A stretch of DNA of 16,155 bases from NCBI GenBank assembly GCA_027592105.1, contig JAQCLA010000032.1, positions 1 to 16,155 of the forward strand, in the 5' to 3' direction. Position 1 is the stretch's first letter. Each line of letters starts with the position of its first letter. Below, piece after piece: positions 1-8,061 of this stretch. The stretch comes from Pseudomonadota bacterium (GTDB lineage Bacteria; Pseudomonadota; Alphaproteobacteria; Rhodobacterales; Rhodobacteraceae). The notes beneath the pieces are model-generated. The model did not search any database, had not been told where the DNA came from, and worked only from the letters and a program-made list of their open reading frames with translations. The position numbers were made by a program, and so were the translations under genes.

Positions 1-79
1 GGCCTGAGTTTTGACTGGCTGGATTAAGAAGGGAGATTGAGATGCGATCTGTTGAAGCCCGCATCCGCTCGAAGATTGA

Positions 80-379
80 GCGAACTGTATTGCCATCTGC
101 CGGGCATGGGGATGGCGGCGGCGCATGGAGGTCGGCGAGTTCGGCACGGTCCGGGATCTGGCGATCGCTGTGAGCCTCGCAGAGCGTCATGTCAGCAGGC
201 AGTTGCGGCTGGCTTATCTTGCGCCGGATGTACTGAAGCGGCTGGTATTTGGCCGAGAGGTGTCTGCGGTGACTGTGATGCAGTTGTCGGATTGCGCGGG
301 ATTGCCGTGGGCGGATCAGGCCGGCGTGGTGTTTGCTGGCCGTGTGCAAGCGCCTCGGCGTGATGCGGACAATAGGTAG
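80..379 (+). pseudogene. Remnant of recombinase-associated ParB/HTH-like protein (C-terminal part)
   Basis: Translation in this frame gives an AICRAWGWRRRMEVGEF stretch, then DLAIAVSLAERHVSRQLRLA, LAPDVLKRL and a final LPWADQ. This order resembles the C-terminal HTH part of small proteins that sit beside serine recombinases in alphaproteobacteria (family resemblance from memory). An in-frame stop at 77-79 lies just before the conserved RAWxWRR stretch, and the only ATG (125) starts inside the domain, so the N-terminal half is missing. A short product from the ATG at 125 (84 aa) is possible. The last dozen residues look like run-on sequence. I infer a decayed mobile-element relic marking an old integration boundary; an intact short HTH protein is the alternative. 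Confidence 0.45.
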
Positions 380-642
380 TTTACTTGGCCTTCCAGACGT
401 CGTGTTCATCTTCGCTCCATAATGGCTTCGATGAACCACACCCCCCAGGCTCAAACCCCTAAATCTGACCGCTGGGCGCTTACGTCAGAGACACTACGGG
501 CAAGTGCGCAGTCGCGCCGGGCATCGGCGCAAATACGGATCGCGCACAGAACGGATGGGCAGCGCTCGCTTCTGGAACACCTTGATGGACGAGCATACCG
601 ATATATTGCACGGCTAGCGCGCATTTCTGGTGACCCGCGGGA
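380..642. other. Gap without a convincing gene
   Basis: This stretch separates the HTH remnant from the end of hyuB. It has short open frames on both strands (422-646 plus, 480-665 minus), but neither has a recognisable domain, a good ribosome binding site or a natural length. The minus frame also overlaps the last codons of hyuB. I see no clear hairpin with a T-run that would terminate the hyuAB transcript here. It may be more decayed mobile-element sequence. Confidence 0.4.
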
Positions 643-2373
643 TTAAACCCTTTCGCCCGTGCCATCCTTGTGGATCGTCACGCCAAAATCGCGCAAAGCC
701 GTCGCTGCTGAGATCAGTCCATCGGCCACATCGCGAGCCACCAAGGCTGTTGCACGCAGGGATGCATCGCCATACCCCCCTCCAGAGGGACCGACAGCAA
801 TCAGCCGATCACCTGCCTTGACGCGGGCATAGGGCACTTTGGAAGGCAAGGCGCGTACCGTTCCATCAGCAGCAACCAACGTCAGAGATGCAGTATGTCC
901 ATCGGACCCGCCCTGAAACCCCCACGGGGCATGCGCGTGACCATCGCCTTCGATCGAAAAACCCGCATCGGCCAGAAAGCGGAACTCGCGGATCGTACCA
1001 ATGCCGCCGCGCCAAGCGCCGGGGGCCATGGATTCCTCGCGCAGCTCATACCGTTCGATCCGCAGGGGAACGTGGCTTTCGATATCCTCAACCGGATTGT
1101 TGCGGGTGTTGGCATAAAGCGTATCCACCGCATCCATGCCATCCTTGCCAAAGCGCCCGCCATAGCTGCCTTCCATGATCTCCATATGCACCCAATGATT
1201 ACCGTGGTTCAGACCCGACAGCGCCACCACCCGCAAATTGCCGATCCCCGCCGACACCTGCTGCGGCACGGCCAGTGCCAGCGCCTTCATCACCGTATCG
1301 GCCAGCGCGTTGCCCGAACAGAATCGCGCAATCACGGGGGCGGGAAAGATCGGGTTGGCAAGGCAGCCCAAGGGGGCCACAATGGTGATAGGCCGCGTCA
1401 GCCCTTCATTCTGCGGCACGGGACCCACCACGGCCGCATCCAGCAGGATCGACCGCACGGTCAGCCAGACCGCGCAATCCACAGTGCCAACCAGCGGCAT
1501 ATTGATCGGCTTATCCGGGACCTGCGGTGCCGTGCCCGTCAAATCAACCGTCAGCGCATCGCCCCGAACCTTGACCGTGGCGCAGATTGTCAGGTTGCTG
1601 CGCCCGGGATCTGGGTCATCCAGAAAGCCGTCGATCTGGGTTGAGGCGCTGTAATCCCCATCAGGCAGGGCACTGATTGCCGCACGCAGACGTCGTTCCG
1701 AGTAATCCATCAGGTCGTCGGCCGCCGCCTGCAAGGTGGTAAGCCCGTGTTGCGCGATCAGCGCAAGCATCCCCTGTGCGCCGATGTGTGACGCCTTCAC
1801 CTGCGCTTCCATATCGCCCACAACCAGTTCTGGAGCGCGGATATTGGCGCGCAGGATATGCCAGACAGGATCAACCCTTCGGCCCGCATCATAGACCTTG
1901 ATCGCCTTGAACTGCAGCCCTTCGGCATAGGTGTCAACCGCATCGACAATCCCGCAAGACCCCGGCGAAAGTGCACCGATATCAAGGTGATGCGCCGTTG
2001 TAACGGACCAGCCGACCAGAGTGCCCTCGTGGAACACCGGCACAGCAAAAGCGACATCCGGGCCATGGCTTGCCCCGCCGTAAGGGTCGTTGTGCATGAT
2101 CACATCGCCCTCGTTCAACGTCTCACCCCGCGCCTCGAGGGTTGACAGAATGTTGCGGACATAGCCTGGGATGGGGCCAGATTGAAGCGGAGTTGACAGG
2201 CGGCATTCGCACAATTGCCGGCCCGTGGCATCGGTCAGCGCAGCCCCGAAGTCCTCGGACTCGCGGATGATCGAGGAATAGGACATCCGCATCAGCTTGT
2301 GCCCCATCTCAAGCGCGATGGTATCAAGACCGCCTTGAATCACGGCGGCGGTGACGGGGTCGATGCGGGTCAT
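643..2373 (-). CDS. hyuB: Hydantoinase B / N-methylhydantoinase-oxoprolinase beta subunit
   Basis: The 576-residue product belongs to the HyuB family (hydantoinase B/oxoprolinase), the partner of HyuA in ATP-dependent opening of hydantoin, N-methylhydantoin or 5-oxoproline-type rings. Diagnostic stretches include SIIRESEDFGAALTD near residue 35, HNDPYGGASHGPDVAF near 95, and HHLDIGALSPGS near 130, typical of the N-terminal metal-binding half. The C-terminal glycine-rich end (VGPSGGGYGD) is also characteristic. Its length is close to known HyuB proteins (about 590). The ATG at 2371-2373 overlaps the hyuA stop in an ATGA, and an AAGG lies seven bases upstream inside hyuA, so the two genes are translationally coupled. 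The exact substrate cannot be read from sequence; acetone/acetophenone carboxylase and caprolactamase subunits are homologous alternatives. Confidence 0.9.
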   Translation of the reverse strand: MTRIDPVTAAVIQGGLDTIALEMGHKLMRMSYSSIIRESEDFGAALTDATGRQLCECRLSTPLQSGPIPGYVRNILSTLEARGETLNEGDVIMHNDPYGGASHGPDVAFAVPVFHEGTLVGWSVTTAHHLDIGALSPGSCGIVDAVDTYAEGLQFKAIKVYDAGRRVDPVWHILRANIRAPELVVGDMEAQVKASHIGAQGMLALIAQHGLTTLQAAADDLMDYSERRLRAAISALPDGDYSASTQIDGFLDDPDPGRSNLTICATVKVRGDALTVDLTGTAPQVPDKPINMPLVGTVDCAVWLTVRSILLDAAVVGPVPQNEGLTRPITIVAPLGCLANPIFPAPVIARFCSGNALADTVMKALALAVPQQVSAGIGNLRVVALSGLNHGNHWVHMEIMEGSYGGRFGKDGMDAVDTLYANTRNNPVEDIESHVPLRIERYELREESMAPGAWRGGIGTIREFRFLADAGFSIEGDGHAHAPWGFQGGSDGHTASLTLVAADGTVRALPSKVPYARVKAGDRLIAVGPSGGGYGDASLRATALVARDVADGLISAATALRDFGVTIHKDGTGERV

Positions 2374-4448
2374 GGCAGCACCTTTTGGGTGAGGATCAGG
2401 GAACCGGCTGGGTGAACCTCTGCCTGCCAGCCGGGTGGGACAGCAGTCGTGGTATCCTTTTGCAGAATGATTGCCGGGCCAGAGAACGGCTGGCTCAAGG
2501 GCAAGGAGGCGCGCTGGTAGATCGCGGTAGGGTAAGACGCCAGCGTGCCGCTCACGCGGAAAACAGTATTGCTGTGCCGGATCAACGCCAGTTCCAGTGA
2601 ACCGCCTGGTGCCGCCCGGCCGGGGGTAAGGCGCGGCATGGCCCCGCGCCCAACTACACGGAGGTTTACCACTTCGACTGGGTTCTGCGGGAAAGCATGG
2701 CCATATTCGGCCGCGTGTGCTGCGTGAAAGGCGTCAAGCACCTGTGCCATTGAAGCGTCATCCACCGAGCCATTAGGAATGGGCACTTTCAGCTCATATC
2801 CCTGCCCGACATAGCGCAGATCGCCGATCCGGGCATAGCTCACCGCATCCGGCGCGATCCTGTCTGCCGCAAAGCGACCGGCCAGATGATTTTGCATGGC
2901 GGCAAGATCGGCGTTGATGCGGGACAGATTGAACTGGCCCGATGTCTGAAACAACGTGCGCACGGCATCATATTTCAGGTCGGTCACCAATAGACCCATG
3001 GCCGATGTGATCCCCGGAAAGGGCGGCACAATAACCTCTGGGATTGCCAGCATTGCGGCAACCTCGGCCGCGTGCAGCGGCCCTGCGCCCCCCATGGCCA
3101 CAAGGGCAAAACCGCGCGGATCAATCCCTTTCTGCAACGTGCGGCTGCGGATGGCATTGGCCATGTTGGCGTTCAGAATTGTGAGCACGCCCTCGGCCGT
3201 ATCCAGCAGTGGCAGGCCAAGTCGTGCTGCAAGGGTGGCTATCACACGTTCGGCGGCAGTGGCGTCCAACTTCATCGCACCACCCAGAAAATCGCCCGGC
3301 ATCAGACGGCCCAGCACAATATTGGCGTCCGTGACCGTCGGCAGATCACCACCGCGCCCATAGGCGGCAGGCCCTGGTGACGCACCCGCTGACTGTGGAC
3401 CAACCCGGAAAGCGCCGCCTTCATCAACATAGGCGATCGACCCGCCGCCGGCCCCGATGGTGTGAATATCCAGCATTGGCATCAACAAGGGGAACCCGGC
3501 AATCGAGGTGGAGCGTGCATCCGTCTCGACGATCTGGCCATCGTTGATGATGCCGATATCCGCCGAGGTTCCGCCGATATCAAAAGTGATCAGGCGATTG
3601 CGGCCCGCCTGATCGCCCACCCAGCCGCCGCCCAAGACCCCTGCCGCCAGCCCCGACATCAGGGTAAGCGCCGGTTTCTCCGTGACCATTCGCGCGGTCG
3701 CGACCCCGCCGTTCGAGGACATGATCCGCAATTCCCCGGTTACCCCGATCTGCTTGAGTGCTGCATCGAGTGCGGCGACATAGGACCCGACCTTTGGCCC
3801 GATGAAAGCCGAGAGTGCCGCTGTGGTAAACCGCTCGAACTCGCGGAACTGTGGTGAAAGCGAAGATGAAGTAGTAACAAACGCGCCCGGCATTTCAGCG
3901 CGCACGATGGCTGCTGCGCGGTCTTCATGCGCGGGGTTGAGGTAGGAGAACAAAAAACAGATGGCAACGCTTTCTACCCCTTCGACGGCAAGCTCCCGCG
4001 CGGCGCGGCGTACGGCCTCTTCGTCCAGGGGCACCAGTTCTGCGCCATCCGGCGAGATAAGGCGACAGGGCACCGTCTTGCGATGCGCCCGTTCGATCAG
4101 TGGGCGCGCCTGCCAGGGCAGATCCTGCTGGATAGAATAGTGTTCAACCCGTTGATGCCGGGCAATGTGCAGAATATCGCGGAAACCGTCATTCGTGATT
4201 AGCCCAGTCTTTGCGCCCTTATGTTCCAGCACGGCATTCGTGGCGGTGGTGGTGCCGTGCAGGACATAGCGCACCTCGGACGGCGTTACCCGTGCGAGGG
4301 CGCAAAGTTCAGACACGCCCTGCAACACGCCCACCGACGGGTCGCCCGGCGTTGTCGGCACCTTATGGATGACCTGCTGCGCGGTTTGCATGTTGGCCAA
4401 CACCAGATCCGTAAAGGTTCCACCGACATCAACACCGACCGTGATCAT
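2370..4448 (-). CDS. hyuA: Hydantoinase A / N-methylhydantoinase-oxoprolinase alpha subunit (ATP-binding)
   Basis: The 692-residue product is a full-length HyuA (usual length about 690). It carries the two actin-like ATPase signatures of the family, GVDVGGTFTD at residues 5-14 and FDIGGTSAD at 289-297. These are followed by the DIHTIGAGGGS metal/active-site segment at 327-337. HyuA binds and hydrolyses ATP to activate the amide carbonyl of a cyclic substrate, and HyuB completes ring opening; both are cytoplasmic. The ATG at 4446-4448 is preceded by GGAGGA (4456-4461) with a seven-base spacer, a strong start. It is the first gene of a two-gene unit divergent from the importer operon, which suggests shared control from 4449-4851. 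In this setting a hydantoin, N-methylhydantoin or cyclic imide is a likelier substrate than 5-oxoproline (inference). Confidence 0.92.
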   Translation of the reverse strand: MITVGVDVGGTFTDLVLANMQTAQQVIHKVPTTPGDPSVGVLQGVSELCALARVTPSEVRYVLHGTTTATNAVLEHKGAKTGLITNDGFRDILHIARHQRVEHYSIQQDLPWQARPLIERAHRKTVPCRLISPDGAELVPLDEEAVRRAARELAVEGVESVAICFLFSYLNPAHEDRAAAIVRAEMPGAFVTTSSSLSPQFREFERFTTAALSAFIGPKVGSYVAALDAALKQIGVTGELRIMSSNGGVATARMVTEKPALTLMSGLAAGVLGGGWVGDQAGRNRLITFDIGGTSADIGIINDGQIVETDARSTSIAGFPLLMPMLDIHTIGAGGGSIAYVDEGGAFRVGPQSAGASPGPAAYGRGGDLPTVTDANIVLGRLMPGDFLGGAMKLDATAAERVIATLAARLGLPLLDTAEGVLTILNANMANAIRSRTLQKGIDPRGFALVAMGGAGPLHAAEVAAMLAIPEVIVPPFPGITSAMGLLVTDLKYDAVRTLFQTSGQFNLSRINADLAAMQNHLAGRFAADRIAPDAVSYARIGDLRYVGQGYELKVPIPNGSVDDASMAQVLDAFHAAHAAEYGHAFPQNPVEVVNLRVVGRGAMPRLTPGRAAPGGSLELALIRHSNTVFRVSGTLASYPTAIYQRASLPLSQPFSGPAIILQKDTTTAVPPGWQAEVHPAGSLILTQKVLP

Positions 4449-4554
4449 TCAACTGTCCTCCGCACGCACACCCGATGTGCGTTTTGCCTGCGCAATTTAT
4501 CTTCAGGACGATCGCGATGGCTACAACCGAAAGCTAACTGCGTGACAAACGTGC

Positions 4555-4593
4555 AAAACTGCCCCTGTCCACAACGAGAATGGGGGAAGTTTT
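4555..4593. repeat. Imperfect inverted repeat, 11-base arms
   Basis: AAAACTGCCCC (4555-4565) pairs with GGGGAAGTTTT (4583-4593) at 10 of 11 positions across a 17-base loop. It lies about 110 bases upstream of hyuA, on the hyuA side of the divergent region. It could be an operator for a dimeric regulator or an RNA hairpin in a leader. It has no adjoining T-run outside the arms that would make it a simple terminator. Confidence 0.4.
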
Positions 4594-4673
4594 GAGCATT
4601 TTGCTGTCGAACGCCCCTTAAATGGCTCAACCACCCGCTCTTTCGGCCAATCGTCCTGACGCCAATACCGAAT

Positions 4674-4724
4674 CATTGCTTCGTTTCCGGAGCAATGCAT
4701 GATGCAGTTTGCACTTAGAGTGCA
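4674..4724. promoter_or_regulatory. Cluster of three overlapping or adjacent palindromes (putative operator)
   Basis: Three inverted repeats follow each other. CATTGCT/AGCAATG is at 4674-4680 and 4691-4697 (7-base arms, 10-base spacer). TGCAT-G-ATGCA is at 4696-4706. TGCAC-TTAGA-GTGCA is at 4710-4724. The tetramer TGCA recurs at 4696, 4703, 4710 and 4721, and again at 4752. This density in a divergent promoter region, 130-180 bases before the ABC ATPase start, suggests binding sites for a dimeric regulator controlling both transcripts. Regulator identity is unknown; GntR, LacI or LysR types are all possible. Confidence 0.45.
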
Positions 4725-4851
4725 TGAATAAGGTGATCGATAGCCGGAATCTGCATCTTTTTTGGGCACAACGCTGTCAGCCGCACTTGGCGAGCAGTCG
4801 GAAATGGCATCGCCGAATTTAAGTGAGGATGCTGCATCACGGAGGTTGGGG

Positions 4852-5835
4852 ATGTCGGTCTTGCGCAGCGCGGATGATCTTGAACTTGTTGGATTGACCA
4901 AGCGGTATGGTACGGCTCTGGCCGTTAACTCCATTAGTCACCTATTCAGGGCTGGCTCCTATGTCTGCCTTCTGGGTCCGTCCGGCTGTGGCAAGTCTTC
5001 GACCTTGCGTATGATCGCTGGGCATGAATCCGTTACCGATGGTGCCATCATCCTTGGCGGCAAGGATGTGGCGATGCTGCCGCCCGCCCAACGCGGCACG
5101 GCGATGATGTTTCAATCCTATGCCTTGTTTCCGCATCTCTCCGTGCGCGACAACGTGGCCTTCAGCTTGAAGATGAAAGGCGTGGACAAGTCGACGCGTC
5201 ATGCCGAAGCAGACAAACTGCTGGAACTGGTGGGCATGAGCAACCTTGCCGACCGGCTTCCGGCGCAGCTTTCGGGTGGCCAGCAACAGCGCGTGGCGCT
5301 TGCCCGTGCACTGATTACCAACCCACAGGTCTTGCTGCTGGATGAACCGCTGTCTGCGCTGGACCCGTTCCTGCGCATCCGAATGCGGACCGAGTTGAAA
5401 AAGCTGCAACGCCAGTTGGGGATCACCTTCATCCATGTGACCCACGGGCAGGATGAAGCCCTCGCGCTGGCGGATGAGATTGTGGTGATGAACAACGCGG
5501 TCATCGAACAGGCGGGCCCCGCGCGCGAGGTGTTCAACGCCCCCAAGACCGCATTTGTCGCGCGCTTTATCGGCGGCCACAATGTGATCATCGTGCCACA
5601 AGGCAGCTTTGCGGTACGGGCAGATGAGGTCCGTCTGGTGACAGGCGGCACAGAAGCCTTCGTCACCGCGATCGAATATCAGGGCACGCATGTCGCGCTG
5701 ACCTGCCGCATCACCAGCGAGCAGGACGTTCTGGCCCTGATCCCCGAGGCGGCCTTCTTTTCCGACCCCAAAAACCTTGGCGACGCCGTTACACTTGCCT
5801 GGGACGAGACGAAGGCCCATTGCCTTCAAGGCTAA
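4852..5835 (+). CDS. ABC transporter ATP-binding protein, PotA/polyamine-opine importer type
   Basis: The chosen 327-residue product is the nucleotide-binding subunit of an importer. It has Walker A GPSGCGKSS (42-50), Q-loop MFQSYALFPH, signature LSGGQQQR from residue 140, Walker B LLLDEP with D164/E165, the D-loop SALD, and H-loop HVTH with H198. The C-terminal region after about residue 235 matches the TOBE part of PotA-like proteins but is short. The frame stays open upstream to a TTG at 4762 and an ATG at 4804, but only the ATG at 4852 has a good ribosome binding site (GGAGG, six-base spacer), and domain homology begins just after it. It is the first gene of the operon, 36 bases before the binding-protein gene. 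The residue after the H-loop histidine is glycine rather than the usual aspartate. Confidence 0.93.
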   Translation: MSVLRSADDLELVGLTKRYGTALAVNSISHLFRAGSYVCLLGPSGCGKSSTLRMIAGHESVTDGAIILGGKDVAMLPPAQRGTAMMFQSYALFPHLSVRDNVAFSLKMKGVDKSTRHAEADKLLELVGMSNLADRLPAQLSGGQQQRVALARALITNPQVLLLDEPLSALDPFLRIRMRTELKKLQRQLGITFIHVTHGQDEALALADEIVVMNNAVIEQAGPAREVFNAPKTAFVARFIGGHNVIIVPQGSFAVRADEVRLVTGGTEAFVTAIEYQGTHVALTCRITSEQDVLALIPEAAFFSDPKNLGDAVTLAWDETKAHCLQG

Positions 5836-5871
5836 ATGAATAAAGCGAAAACCAACAGAGAAGGAAGTACC

Positions 5872-7137
5872 ATGAGCAAGATACACTACAGCCGGCGCAA
5901 CGTCCTGAAGGGCGGGGTCGCCGCAGTTGCGGCAAGCACCCTGCCAGCCCCGATGATCTGGGCGCAAAACATCAAGGATGTTGTCTTGCGCCAGGCAGGC
6001 ACTGGGGTATCGGCCTTCAACGAAGTGGCGGCAAAGGTCAAGGAAGACCTCGGCTTTACATTGGAAATGACGGCACTGGATTCCGATGCCGTGACCCAGC
6101 GCGCCGCCACCCAGCCCGACAGCTATGATATTGCCGATATCGAATACTGGATCTGCAAGAAGGTCTGGCCGACAGGCAACCTGCAAGCGATGGATATCAG
6201 CAAGATCGCGAACTACGACAAGATCGCTGGTACCTTCCGTGATGGCAAGCTGACCCCCGATAGCGTGATCGCCCAAGGCACCGCGCCGCATACCGTGGGC
6301 TTTGTCGAAGGGCCGGGATCCACCACCTTTGCCGCGCAAGACTCTGGCTGGATGACCTTGATCCCCACGATCTACAACGCTGACACGCTGGGCATCCGCC
6401 CCGACCTGATCAGCCGACCGATCGACTCTTGGGCCGAACTGCTGAACCCCGAATTCAAGGGCAAGGCATCAATTCTCGACATTTCGTCCATCGGCATCAT
6501 GGACATGGCGATGGTTTGCGAGGCCATGGGCGAGATCCAGTATGCCGACAAAGGCAACATGACCAGGGATGAGATCGACAAAACCATCGGCATCTTTATG
6601 GAAGCCAAAAAGAACGGTCAGTTCCGCGCCTTCTGGAAATCCTTCGACGAGTCTGTGAATCTGATGGCCTCGGGCGAAGTCGTGATCCAGTCGATGTGGT
6701 CGCCCGCCATTACGGCCGTGCGCGCGCAAGGCGTGCCTTGCGTCTATCAGCCACTGAAGGAAGGCTATCGGAGCTGGGGTGGCGGGATCGGCCTGTCGGC
6801 TGGCCTGAGCGGCCTGCCGCTGGACGCCGCCTATGAATACATCAACTGGTATCTTTCGGGCTGGGTTGGCGGGTTCCTGATGCGTCAGGGCTATTATTCG
6901 GCCGTGCCCGAAACCTCCAAACTGTTCATGTCGGAAGACGAATGGGGTTTCTGGTACGAAGGCAAGGCAGCCGCCGGCGACATCGTCAGCCCGTCTGGCA
7001 CCGTGATCGAAAAGGCAGGGGCCGTACGCGACGGCGGCAGCTTCCTGGACCGGATGGGCAAGGTTGCCTGCTGGAACTCGGTCATGGATGAGAACCAGTA
7101 CATGGTCCGCAAGTGGAACGAGTTCATCGCCGCCTGA
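5872..7137 (+). CDS. Periplasmic solute-binding protein of the PotD-like family, Tat-exported
   Basis: The 421-residue product begins with a twin-arginine signal: SRRNVLK at residues 7-13, a hydrophobic run, and a likely cleavage after APMIWA (residue 31). The mature part resembles the family 1 / PotD spermidine-putrescine-type binding proteins and is rich in aromatic residues (for example YRSWGGGIGL, WVGGFL, EWGFWYEG). These could shape a pocket for a small ring or cationic ligand (inference). The ATG at 5872 was chosen over the one at 5836 because AAGGA sits six bases before it and the signal peptide then has normal length. It captures the substrate in the periplasm and delivers it to the two permeases downstream. 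Tat export implies folding before transport. Confidence 0.9.
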   Translation: MSKIHYSRRNVLKGGVAAVAASTLPAPMIWAQNIKDVVLRQAGTGVSAFNEVAAKVKEDLGFTLEMTALDSDAVTQRAATQPDSYDIADIEYWICKKVWPTGNLQAMDISKIANYDKIAGTFRDGKLTPDSVIAQGTAPHTVGFVEGPGSTTFAAQDSGWMTLIPTIYNADTLGIRPDLISRPIDSWAELLNPEFKGKASILDISSIGIMDMAMVCEAMGEIQYADKGNMTRDEIDKTIGIFMEAKKNGQFRAFWKSFDESVNLMASGEVVIQSMWSPAITAVRAQGVPCVYQPLKEGYRSWGGGIGLSAGLSGLPLDAAYEYINWYLSGWVGGFLMRQGYYSAVPETSKLFMSEDEWGFWYEGKAAAGDIVSPSGTVIEKAGAVRDGGSFLDRMGKVACWNSVMDENQYMVRKWNEFIAA

Positions 7138-7159
7138 GGCGTGTGACATCAAACCTGAA

Positions 7160-7185
7160 CCTCTCTCCCGGCAACGGGAGAGGGG
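7160..7185 (+). other. Stable intercistronic hairpin with GCAA (GNRA) tetraloop
   Basis: An eleven-base-pair stem (7160-7170 with 7175-7185, one G-U pair) closes on a GCAA tetraloop. It sits 22 bases after the binding-protein stop and 21 bases before the first permease start. No T-run follows, so it is not a classical terminator. Hairpins at this place in binding-protein operons often protect the upstream message and give more binding protein than permease (established for other ABC operons; inferred here). Confidence 0.6.
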
Positions 7186-7206
7186 GCTATCTCGTCGTGA
7201 GGTCCC

Positions 7207-8058
7207 ATGCGCCGTGCCAATCTGAACAGCTGGCTGCTTGCCGCCCCTTTGACCGGGGTGCTGGTGGTTTTTCTGGTCCTTCCGATCCTGCTGATCGTCG
7301 CGGTCAGTTTCTGGTCATCGAATGAATTCAGCTTTTACCCCGACTTTCAGTTCGGCAACTATGAATATCTATTCGGGTCGTCGGTGGCGTGGAAGGTCTT
7401 TGGCCTGACATTCATGATGACCGCTATTGTCTGGGCGCTGACACTGGTGATCGGCTTCACCATCGCCTTCTTCCTTGCCTTTCATGTGCGCACGCAGAAA
7501 TGGCAGATGGTGCTGTTCTTGCTGACAACAATCCCATTCTGGACATCAAATATCATCCGGATGATCAGTTGGATCCCGCTTTTGGGCAAGAACGGCCTTG
7601 TCAATCAAACTCTGATTGGCGCTGGGATCATCAATGAGCCAATCCAGTGGCTGCTCTATTCCAGCTTTTCGGTCTGTCTTGCCTTCGTGCACCTTTACAC
7701 CCTTTTCATGGTGGTGCCGATCTTCAACACCATGATGCGGATCGACAAATCCTTGATCGAGGCCGCGCGCGACGGTGGTGCCAACGGATTTCAGATCCTG
7801 ACCAATGTGATCATTCCGCTGTCAAAGCCCGGCATCATGATCGGGTCGATCTTTGTCATCGCGCTTGTGATGAGCGATTTTGTTACGACGCGCTTCATGT
7901 CGGGCAGCCAGTTGGCAAACGTAGGCCGCCTAATTTCGAACGACATCGGGTTGTTGCAATACCCCTCGGCAGCCGCAACAGCGGTTGTGCTGCTGGTCAC
8001 GGTGTTGCTTATGATCGGAGCCATGCTGCGCCTTGTCGACATTCGCAAGGAGCTATGA
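7207..8058 (+). CDS. ABC transporter permease, PotB-like
   Basis: The 283-residue product is an inner-membrane permease with about six hydrophobic segments. The first spans roughly residues 9-35, followed by a periplasmic loop and TM2 near 60-90. It carries the cytoplasmic EAA loop from E185 (EAARDGGANGFQILTNVIIP) that docks on the ATPase. The ATG at 7207 has GAGG four bases upstream. Length and loop order match PotB-type permeases. It pairs with the next gene, which starts three bases after its stop, to form the heterodimeric channel. A 69-base gap with the GNRA hairpin separates it from the binding-protein gene. Confidence 0.92.
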   Translation: MRRANLNSWLLAAPLTGVLVVFLVLPILLIVAVSFWSSNEFSFYPDFQFGNYEYLFGSSVAWKVFGLTFMMTAIVWALTLVIGFTIAFFLAFHVRTQKWQMVLFLLTTIPFWTSNIIRMISWIPLLGKNGLVNQTLIGAGIINEPIQWLLYSSFSVCLAFVHLYTLFMVVPIFNTMMRIDKSLIEAARDGGANGFQILTNVIIPLSKPGIMIGSIFVIALVMSDFVTTRFMSGSQLANVGRLISNDIGLLQYPSAAATAVVLLVTVLLMIGAMLRLVDIRKEL

Positions 8059-8061
8059 CAG

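Larger units (their letters stand above)
4449..4851. promoter_or_regulatory. Divergent intergenic control region between hyuA and the importer operon
   Basis: This 403-base region must hold the outward promoters for hyuAB (minus) and the ten-gene operon (plus). It contains at least four short inverted repeats, listed separately, and no convincing gene. Its right end holds the ribosome binding site GGAGG (4841-4845) six bases before the chosen ATG of the ABC ATPase at 4852. I could not identify a confident -35/-10 pair. TTGCAC at 4709-4714 is the best -35-like hexamer but lacks a matching -10. No regulator gene is linked in the window. Confidence 0.6.

Noticed and set aside
37..363. 108-codon plus-strand frame at the left end
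   Set aside because: TTG start, Cys/Gly/Arg-rich sequence with no domain; the frame beginning near 80 gives recognisable HTH similarity instead.
422..665. Short overlapping frames on both strands between the HTH remnant and hyuB
   Set aside because: No domain, no convincing ribosome binding site, and the minus frame runs into hyuB.
4762..4851. Upstream TTG/ATG starts for the ABC ATPase
   Set aside because: The ATG at 4852 has GGAGG with six-base spacing and fits the family N-terminus; the upstream region looks regulatory.
4942..6339. 465-codon open frame on the minus strand opposite the ABC ATPase and binding-protein genes
   Set aside because: It lies antisense to two genes with clear motifs, has no recognisable domain and a low-complexity His/Arg/Gly-rich composition typical of GC-rich shadow frames.
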